9,668 nucleotides of DNA from JBGTHB01 sp041746415 (GTDB taxonomy: Bacteria; Pseudomonadota; Gammaproteobacteria; Coxiellales; Coxiellaceae). Numbering within the stretch: the first letter of the stretch is position 1; each line of letters starts with the position of its first letter. This document shows, one piece after another, positions 5,513 to 9,668 of this stretch. The DNA is taken from assembly GCA_041746415.1 (NCBI GenBank), contig JBGTHB010000017.1, positions 1 through 9,668 of the forward strand, written 5' to 3'. The notes under the pieces are model-generated. The model saw only the letters and a list, made by a program, of their open reading frames with translations, was not told the origin of the DNA and made no database searches. The translations under genes and the position numbers were made by a program.

Positions 5513-6658
5513 TTAATTAGCTTGCGGCGCACCTTCCCTTTGATTTGGCTCTCCTTCCTCAAACCGATTTAAATCTTCTTCACCTTTCTCTTCTTCATCC
5601 CTATCCCCTAGTTCGCCTACCAACGCAGCTGCTGCATATGGGTCATTTCCTCTAAAACAGCGTGAAAACAAGCCAACTGATTTTGTGTACAAAGTCATGG
5701 GATCTGTATTTTCCACCACAACACCCAGAAGCTGTATACCGATTAAAACAAGCGCAGCAGCCAACGGCGAGCTGTCTATAATTGAAAAATGCGTTTCTAA
5801 AAGCTGACTAAAAAAATGCAATCCGCAAAGTCGAGTTCCGGCATGTTTTCCAAGCAAAAAAACGTGATTTGATATGGCTCTAAATAGTTGCCAGTACATC
5901 GCGGCAATAACCAGTGCAAAAAGCGCCTTTGGAAACCTTATATCATATCGGTGGGTCTGCGTTGCAGGTGATCGTCGCGAAAATTGAAAGCCATTATTCG
6001 ATAAAAAAAGCGGCCTCAATACAAAAATATGCAGCGCCACAGTTGAGAAAAGAATACTGTCCCAGAAAAAATCCGGCCCTGGTTGGATATCATGTGAACT
6101 AGGCACACGATTGCCTGGAACTTGGCAATCTTTTAATACAGAATTTATACCTTCGCGGTAGTAGTGATTATAAAAACCACTGGTATCACTGGCCAGAAGG
6201 AAGGGAGTTTCAATGCTAGCTATAACCACTATGCTTTGACAAACGTAAGCGCACCATTGCAAAAACTTTGCGCAATTAGAAGGCCGGGGTAACTTAGACG
6301 GGCGCATGTGTCGACGCAGCGAAGCAAGGCTGCGCCATCTAGCCAATGTAAAAAAATTGAAAAAGCTTGAACTTATTTTTAGGTTATTAGGCAGACGTTC
6401 AAATAGTTCACGTTGTGGTGCTGTTAGTTCGACTAGATAGAAATTGCAAAATGAACGGCCATCACGGTCGACTCTAAATATTGGCTGGGAACAACAAGGC
6501 CATGTTTCCTTCCCATTCTCTATTGCACCAATAAGGACCGACTCATCGTATATTCGACGACAACAAGCCGTTTGCGCTGGATAGGCTGTAAAACGTCGAC
6601 TTTTCACACACGCAAAAACGTCTAGATCCGGAATAATGATTGTGGGTAATGACCGCAT
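5513..6658 (-). CDS. Membrane protein with U-box-like N-terminus and acidic C-terminal tail; candidate secreted effector
   Basis: I do not recognise the whole 381-residue protein. Residues 9-75 follow the U-box (E3 ubiquitin ligase) pattern: IPD (9-11), a Pro-centred strand (Pro27), IYD then a hydrophobic helix (36-43), WPCCSQPI (53-60) where U-boxes have [DC]Pxxx.PL, and NFYL (72-75) where they have NxxL. Spacings agree within one residue up to the PI; the NxxL block is about four residues further on. Cys17, Cys32, Cys33, Cys55 and Cys56 leave a zinc-bound RING-like form possible. Hydrophobic segments lie at about 133-156, 199-219, 245-263 and 296-316. The tail from 354 is glutamate-rich (DEEEKGEEDLNRFEEGE) and resembles the E-block signal of Dot/Icm type IV substrates. 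There is no signal peptide and no clear ribosome binding site. U-boxes are rare outside eukaryotes and host-associated bacteria. Function is inferred. Confidence 0.6.
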   Translation of the reverse strand: MRSLPTIIIPDLDVFACVKSRRFTAYPAQTACCRRIYDESVLIGAIENGKETWPCCSQPIFRVDRDGRSFCNFYLVELTAPQRELFERLPNNLKISSSFFNFFTLARWRSLASLRRHMRPSKLPRPSNCAKFLQWCAYVCQSIVVIASIETPFLLASDTSGFYNHYYREGINSVLKDCQVPGNRVPSSHDIQPGPDFFWDSILFSTVALHIFVLRPLFLSNNGFQFSRRSPATQTHRYDIRFPKALFALVIAAMYWQLFRAISNHVFLLGKHAGTRLCGLHFFSQLLETHFSIIDSSPLAAALVLIGIQLLGVVVENTDPMTLYTKSVGLFSRCFRGNDPYAAAALVGELGDRDEEEKGEEDLNRFEEGEPNQREGAPQAN

Positions 6659-6708
6659 AGCACTATAAAATTTTTTCAGTTAATTTCGGTACAGGATATA
6701 CAATCGAG

Positions 6709-6724
6709 CTTAAAAATATATTAA
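6709..6724 (-). promoter_or_regulatory. Possible PmrA-type direct repeat upstream of the U-box-like gene
   Basis: On the minus strand TTAAT (6724-6720), 6 nt, then TTAAG (6713-6709) differs by one base from the TTAAT-N6-TTAAT layout of PmrA boxes that control Dot/Icm genes in Legionella and Coxiella. It lies 50 nt before the ATG. The region is very AT-rich, so chance is a serious alternative. Confidence 0.2.
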
Positions 6725-6808
6725 ACCAATTTATGCTCACTCACTGACCCACAGACAATTTTTCAAACTCGCTGTTTATGCTGCGTTTCTCCTTGTGGTA
6801 GTTTGTGT

Positions 6809-6836
6809 GGATTGCTTCGAAGACTCGCAACGACGG
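6809..6836. repeat. Diverged second copy of the GTCATTGCGAGG-type repeat, inverted
   Basis: GGATTGCTTCGAAGACTCGC followed by AACGACGG has the same ends as the reverse complement of 1252-1293 (GGATTGC ... CTCGCAATGAC), with a shorter centre. It lies in the 204-bp gap between the U-box-like gene and the MarR remnant. CGACGG/CTGTCG (6831-6847) adds a small hairpin. I see no gene in this gap. Confidence 0.55.
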
Positions 6837-6862
6837 AACCGCTGTCGTCGCCGTCTCCAACA

Positions 6863-7174
6863 TTATGTCCTATGCACTAAACAACATAAAAGTTGGATCA
6901 AAGATCGTTGTTCACTTTTTTTAATGGTGCCAAAAAATTCATGATCAATGCCTTCGACAATAGGCACTAATTTTTTAATTAATGTTTTGCCTTTAGCCGT
7001 TAAACAAACCGATTTAGCACGGGTATCATGAATATGTTCATCGCGTTTAACCAGTCCCTGTACAACTAATTTCTTTAGTGATTTTGAAACCGTCATTTTA
7101 TCAAGCTTGGTTTTATTAACTACGGCTGGCTGAATAGGAGCTTTTTTTGTACTGCCTATAACTGAATGTTTTTT
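6863..7174 (-). pseudogene. N-terminally truncated MarR-family regulator
   Basis: The frame encodes the second half of a MarR winged helix: LDKMTVSKSLKKLVVQGLVKR as recognition helix and first strand, then the wing DTRAKSVCLTAKG and a complete C-terminal dimerisation helix ending at 6866. MarR proteins have about 140-150 residues. The only ATG (7094-7096) gives 77 and cuts into the helix-turn-helix. Homologous-looking sequence (KKAPIQPAVVNKTKLDK) continues upstream to about 7147 without a start codon and then meets the stop codon of the nitronate monooxygenase gene (7175-7177), which is in the same frame. The N-terminal half is therefore lost, probably by deletion against the neighbour's 3' end. 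A functional 77-residue product is unlikely. Read-through fusion to the upstream enzyme is conceivable but not supported. Confidence 0.7.
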
Positions 7175-8239
7175 TTATGGAAAGAAAAAAGCAATTGTTT
7201 CACTTATTAATTGGTTAATTAATTCTTTTGCGCTTACATCTCGACACAGCGCTGCAGATTGTCCTGCCCATAGCGACATAAATTCAACCGCATTAACTTC
7301 TTTTGCTTTTGCTCTCATAATTTTAGTCAGCGCATTCTGAATAGGATAATCTAAAATTGCATCTGTTTTTGATTGCATGCATTGAATAAATTGATTGTTA
7401 ATTCCTCGCGCCATTTTTCCTGAAAAGGCACGCGTTAATGTGGTGTTATCCTGTTTTTGTTCCAATAAAATATGTTTATATTTAGGGTGAATGCCTGACT
7501 CAGCGCACGTTAAAAATGCCGTTCCCATTTGTACTGCAGCTGCGCCTGAAATCATAACCGCCGCAATTTTCTTTCCATTCATGATGCCGCCTGAAGCAAT
7601 AACGGGAAGCGAGATTTTTCCAATCAGCTGCTGCAACAATTTGCTTAAAGGCACTAACGCACCTTCAGCTGAATCTAAAAACGTGCCTCGATGACCGCCT
7701 GCTTCGCTGCTTTGCGCCACAATTGCATCAACCCCAGCCTCTTGCAACGCTGTTGCTTCAGCCAATGTGGTAGCGGTACCTATTATCACTGTGCCATTGG
7801 CTTTGAATTTCTGAATAATATCCGCGCCTGGTATACCAAAGGTAAAACTGACAACAGGTACTTTTTCCCTTAAAAGCATAGCGATTTGATTTTCAAATGA
7901 CGGCGCATAAGGACCCTCTATGGGTTGCGTCTCAATATTCAACTCTAGTGCACATTGATTGATAGCATCGCACGCTGTGCGCATTTGATCTTTCGTTGCT
8001 ACGTGCGGCTCAGGAACAAACAGATTAACAGCAAAGACGCGTTGCGTAAGCTCGCGAATTTGTTTTATCGTTTTGCTAATTTCATCCGGGGCAAGATAAC
8101 CCGCCCCAAGCGAACCTAAACACCCAGCATTAGCCACTGCCGCGACTAAGTTAGCGGTAGTGGCACCACCGGCCATCGGTGCTTGTATAATTGGATATTG
8201 CAAGCCAATTAATTCGGTTAATTTTGTTTTGTTCCACAT
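7175..8239 (-). CDS. Nitronate monooxygenase (class I, 2-nitropropane dioxygenase family)
   Basis: This FMN enzyme family oxidises alkyl nitronates such as propionate-3-nitronate and so detoxifies them; it is cytoplasmic. The 354-residue product is a TIM barrel of normal length. Visible motifs are QAPMAGG (19-25), SFTFGIPG (131-138), the catalytic block SSEAGGHRG (177-185) with His183 where the class I enzymes have it, the FMN-phosphate strand ASGGIMNG (215-222), and GAAAVQMGTAFL (232-243). The C-terminal region (about 260-340) is the usual helical cap. No strong ribosome binding site precedes the ATG. A MarR-type remnant follows directly and a weak promoter lies upstream. FabK-like enoyl-ACP reductases share the fold, but the HRG block and length favour nitronate monooxygenase. 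Confidence 0.9.
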   Translation of the reverse strand: MWNKTKLTELIGLQYPIIQAPMAGGATTANLVAAVANAGCLGSLGAGYLAPDEISKTIKQIRELTQRVFAVNLFVPEPHVATKDQMRTACDAINQCALELNIETQPIEGPYAPSFENQIAMLLREKVPVVSFTFGIPGADIIQKFKANGTVIIGTATTLAEATALQEAGVDAIVAQSSEAGGHRGTFLDSAEGALVPLSKLLQQLIGKISLPVIASGGIMNGKKIAAVMISGAAAVQMGTAFLTCAESGIHPKYKHILLEQKQDNTTLTRAFSGKMARGINNQFIQCMQSKTDAILDYPIQNALTKIMRAKAKEVNAVEFMSLWAGQSAALCRDVSAKELINQLISETIAFFFP

Positions 8240-8267
8240 GTGCTAAATCATTTTCGTGCTATATGGC

Positions 8268-8296
8268 GTTATCGCTTATTGCGGCAGCCACATCAA
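8268..8296 (-). promoter_or_regulatory. Weak promoter candidate for the nitronate monooxygenase gene
   Basis: On the minus strand TTGATG (8296-8291), 17 nt, then GATAAC (8273-8268) gives four of six matches at each box with ideal spacing, 29 nt before the ATG. It is only a candidate. Confidence 0.25.
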
Positions 8297-8307
8297 TCAT
8301 GCTCTTT

Positions 8308-8478
8308 TCATTTGCGACGAGCAACACCAAATTCTTTTTTTGCATACTTTTGCCGAAAACTTTCACTATCATTGGCTTTAGTAGCAACACACTCACTCAT
8401 AAATTTTATTTCTTTAGCAAGAGATTGCGCGGTAGATAAAGCCAGCCCAAACAAAGTCCTCATGATACTAATCACCAT
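8308..8478 (-). CDS. Small hypothetical protein, 56 residues
   Basis: This minus-strand frame starts MVISIMRTLFGLALSTAQ and ends FGVARRK, followed by TGA. I do not recognise it. The first 20 residues are hydrophobic, while the rest is charged and probably helical. An internal ATG at codon 6 (8463) is an alternative start, with GGTGA just before it. Opposite-strand frames across the same bases look like random translation. It sits between an apparently broken frame (8526-8684) and nitronate monooxygenase, all on one strand, and could be the downstream part of an older gene. Coding status is uncertain. Confidence 0.35.
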   Translation of the reverse strand: MVISIMRTLFGLALSTAQSLAKEIKFMSECVATKANDSESFRQKYAKKEFGVARRK

Positions 8479-8525
8479 TTAATATTTGCTACTTGCGCAA
8501 AACATAATAACTTTTTTATCAATCA

Positions 8526-8684
8526 CTACGCTGCTTGTGCTGGTGTTGGCGCTGCTGCAGCAACCGTATCTAAGAAAGGACGTGCATCAAGTTCAAGCGC
8601 CGGCTCACGTGAATACCTAGTCAATAACGGTTTACAGCATTCATATACACAACCAATTAGTACAGAACTAAACTGAGTTTCATG
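8526..8684 (-). pseudogene. Open frame without start codon, possible gene remnant
   Basis: A 52-codon minus-strand frame with no ATG, running from a TGA at 8687-8685 to the TAG at 8528-8526, reads like protein: ETQFSSVLIGCVYECCKPLL near the start, then REPALELDARPFLDTV, and an Ala/Pro tail (AAAAPTPAQAA). I do not recognise it. The tail looks like a natural C-terminus, so this may be the end of a gene whose front was lost or frameshifted. The opposite strand is also partly open but Ser/Ala-rich and less convincing. The remainder of the gap to 8803 contains only the palindrome at 8742-8759. Confidence 0.3.
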
Positions 8685-8741
8685 TCAGGAATTTTACCTA
8701 ATCACGTTTTTCGCACATAATCATTCACTTGTTATTTATGG

Positions 8742-8759
8742 CTAAGTTGTTTAACTTAG
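8742..8759. promoter_or_regulatory. Operator-like inverted repeat before the NmrA-like gene
   Basis: CTAAGTT-GTTT-AACTTAG is a perfect 7-bp inverted repeat with a 4-nt centre, 44 nt before the ATG at 8804. Its size and AT-rich half sites are like operators of MarR, HxlR or TetR-type regulators. There is no T run, so a terminator is less likely. No confident -35/-10 pair was found beside it. Confidence 0.45.
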
Positions 8760-8803
8760 AATTTTCAAACCCATTTTAAAAATAACGCTATCTGGAACAA
8801 CCT

Positions 8804-9517
8804 ATGAAAATACTCGTTATTGGTGCTACAGGAAAAACGGGACAAAAGTTGTTAGCGCAACGCTCATCGCCGTCTTATCACGTCACTGGATTAATAAGAG
8901 ACCCTCACCAAGCCCATTTAGTTGAACAATTCAATGCACAGCCAATACTGGGAGATTTGGAAAACGATACGGCTATCACGCAGTTTTATGATGCCGTATT
9001 TTTTGTTGCCGGCTCGCGAGGCAAAAATATTGAAGGCGTCGATTATGAGGGTTTGGCAAAAGCCGTAAAAGCCGCTGAAAATTATGGCATTCATCGTTTC
9101 ATTTATCTTAGTTCCATTAATGTTGGCAAATCACCTGAACAATATATTCAAGAAATGATCGCTTTTTATCAAGACCAGAATGAAACCATTCCAGATAAAT
9201 TACTGAGTGCGGCCAAAAATCCTAATTATTATCGTTATGTAAAAATGAAAGCATTGGCTGAAAATGCCATTACCGCATCATCGCTGAATTATACTATTTT
9301 ACGCGCTGGCTTATTAACGCAAGACGAAGGCAGCGCAAAAATTGAAGTGGCTACAGGCACATTAAATCGCTTCGGAAAAATCTCAAGAGAAAATATAGCA
9401 TTATGTTATCTGCGTATTTTAGAAGAAATTAAAACCTATCGTAAAATATATACAGTCTTAGATGGAAACATTCCTGTTAATGAAGCATTTACAACACAAG
9501 CGGAACAACAGTCATGA
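8804..9517 (+). CDS. NAD(P)-binding atypical short-chain dehydrogenase, NmrA-like
   Basis: The 237-residue product has a Rossmann fold with GATGKTG (7-13) at the first loop, the pattern of atypical SDRs such as NmrA-like NAD(P)-binding proteins. Other family signs are GDLEND (about 50-55) after the third strand, FVAGSRG (66-72), FIYLSSINVG (98-107) and YRYVKMKALAE (about 143-153), which supplies a Tyr-x-x-x-Lys-type element. LNYTILRAGLLT (about 160-172) is also typical. Members act as reductases or as NAD(P) redox sensors, so the reaction here is unknown. The ribosome binding site is weak (GGA at 8793-8795 region). Its TGA overlaps the ATG of the following SDR frame (ATGA), so the two were one operon. 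The palindrome at 8742-8759 may control it. Confidence 0.85.
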   Translation: MKILVIGATGKTGQKLLAQRSSPSYHVTGLIRDPHQAHLVEQFNAQPILGDLENDTAITQFYDAVFFVAGSRGKNIEGVDYEGLAKAVKAAENYGIHRFIYLSSINVGKSPEQYIQEMIAFYQDQNETIPDKLLSAAKNPNYYRYVKMKALAENAITASSLNYTILRAGLLTQDEGSAKIEVATGTLNRFGKISRENIALCYLRILEEIKTYRKIYTVLDGNIPVNEAFTTQAEQQS

Positions 9518-9642
9518 AAAAAAGTTACATTGTCACTGGCGCTTCTTCGGGGATTGGTTATGCCCTTTGTTGTCATCTAGCTAGACGAAAGTAACACGTA
9601 ATCGCCATTGCCAGAAGAGAATCACTACAAGACACGTCTTAA
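9514..9642 (+). pseudogene. Broken short-chain dehydrogenase (SDR), N-terminal remnant
   Basis: The frame begins MKKSYIVTGASSGIGYALCC, an unmistakable classical SDR cofactor-binding start with TGASSGIG at residues 8-15. It is stopped by TAA at 9592-9594 after 26 codons. The same frame then continues HVIAIARRESLQDTS, exactly the second beta-strand and Arg region expected in an SDR, before a second TAA at 9640-9642. An in-frame nonsense change plus loss of downstream sequence therefore inactivated the gene; classical SDRs have about 250 residues. The ATG overlaps the stop of the NmrA-like gene, so it was translationally coupled to it. The last 26 bases of the window show no continuing SDR sequence. 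Confidence 0.8.
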
Positions 9643-9668
9643 AAATTAAAATGAGATTATTGATGAGC

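Noticed and set aside
6691..6703. GTACAGGATATAC as another member of the AGGAT hairpin family
   Set aside because: Only three bases pair on each side, well within chance.
8191..8482. Plus-strand frames of about 80 codons in the gap before the NmrA-like gene
   Set aside because: They start inside nitronate monooxygenase or at its start codon, are Phe/Ser-rich, have no ribosome binding site, and are less protein-like than the minus-strand frame at 8308-8478.

Overview
The window looks like chromosomal DNA of a moderately AT-rich gammaproteobacterium, probably a host-associated one. That placement is inference. It rests on the succinylase lysine pathway genes, palindromic intergenic repeats of the GTCATTGCGAGG type, several decaying genes, and one gene that looks like a secreted effector with a eukaryotic-type U-box and a glutamate-rich tail. 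A Legionellales-type organism would fit, but the sequence does not prove it.

Layout. From 1 to 1238 on the minus strand, tRNA-His is followed 21 nt later by a secreted sugar/sorbosone-dehydrogenase-like beta-propeller with its own terminator. From 1252 to 1562 there is an intergenic repeat, a long AT-rich hairpin, and tRNA-Arg(TCT) and tRNA-Pro(TGG), transcribed leftward from a strong promoter at 1590-1618. Divergent from it, dapD and dapE (1651-3599) form a tight operon for two steps of diaminopimelate/lysine synthesis. From 3600 to 4105 a tRNA-Ser(GGA) gene sits in about 500 bp of hairpins, with partial copies of its own 5' end, 3' end plus terminator, and T-arm around it.

Next come a GFA-family zinc protein (minus, 4143-4553), an unrecognised two-helix membrane protein (plus, 4748-5290) and a 381-residue membrane protein (minus, 5513-6658) with an N-terminal U-box-like pattern and an acidic C-terminus. 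The right third holds a decayed MarR-type regulator, a class I nitronate monooxygenase, two small unrecognised minus-strand reading frames, an NmrA-like NAD(P)-binding protein behind a palindromic operator-like site, and the start of a short-chain dehydrogenase broken by an in-frame stop.

How the genes fit together. dapD and dapE clearly belong to one pathway. The redox genes on the right (nitronate monooxygenase, NmrA-like protein, broken SDR) and the MarR remnant look like a small stress or detoxification neighbourhood under erosion. The tRNA-Ser locus and the U-box protein are the two places most worth a second look.
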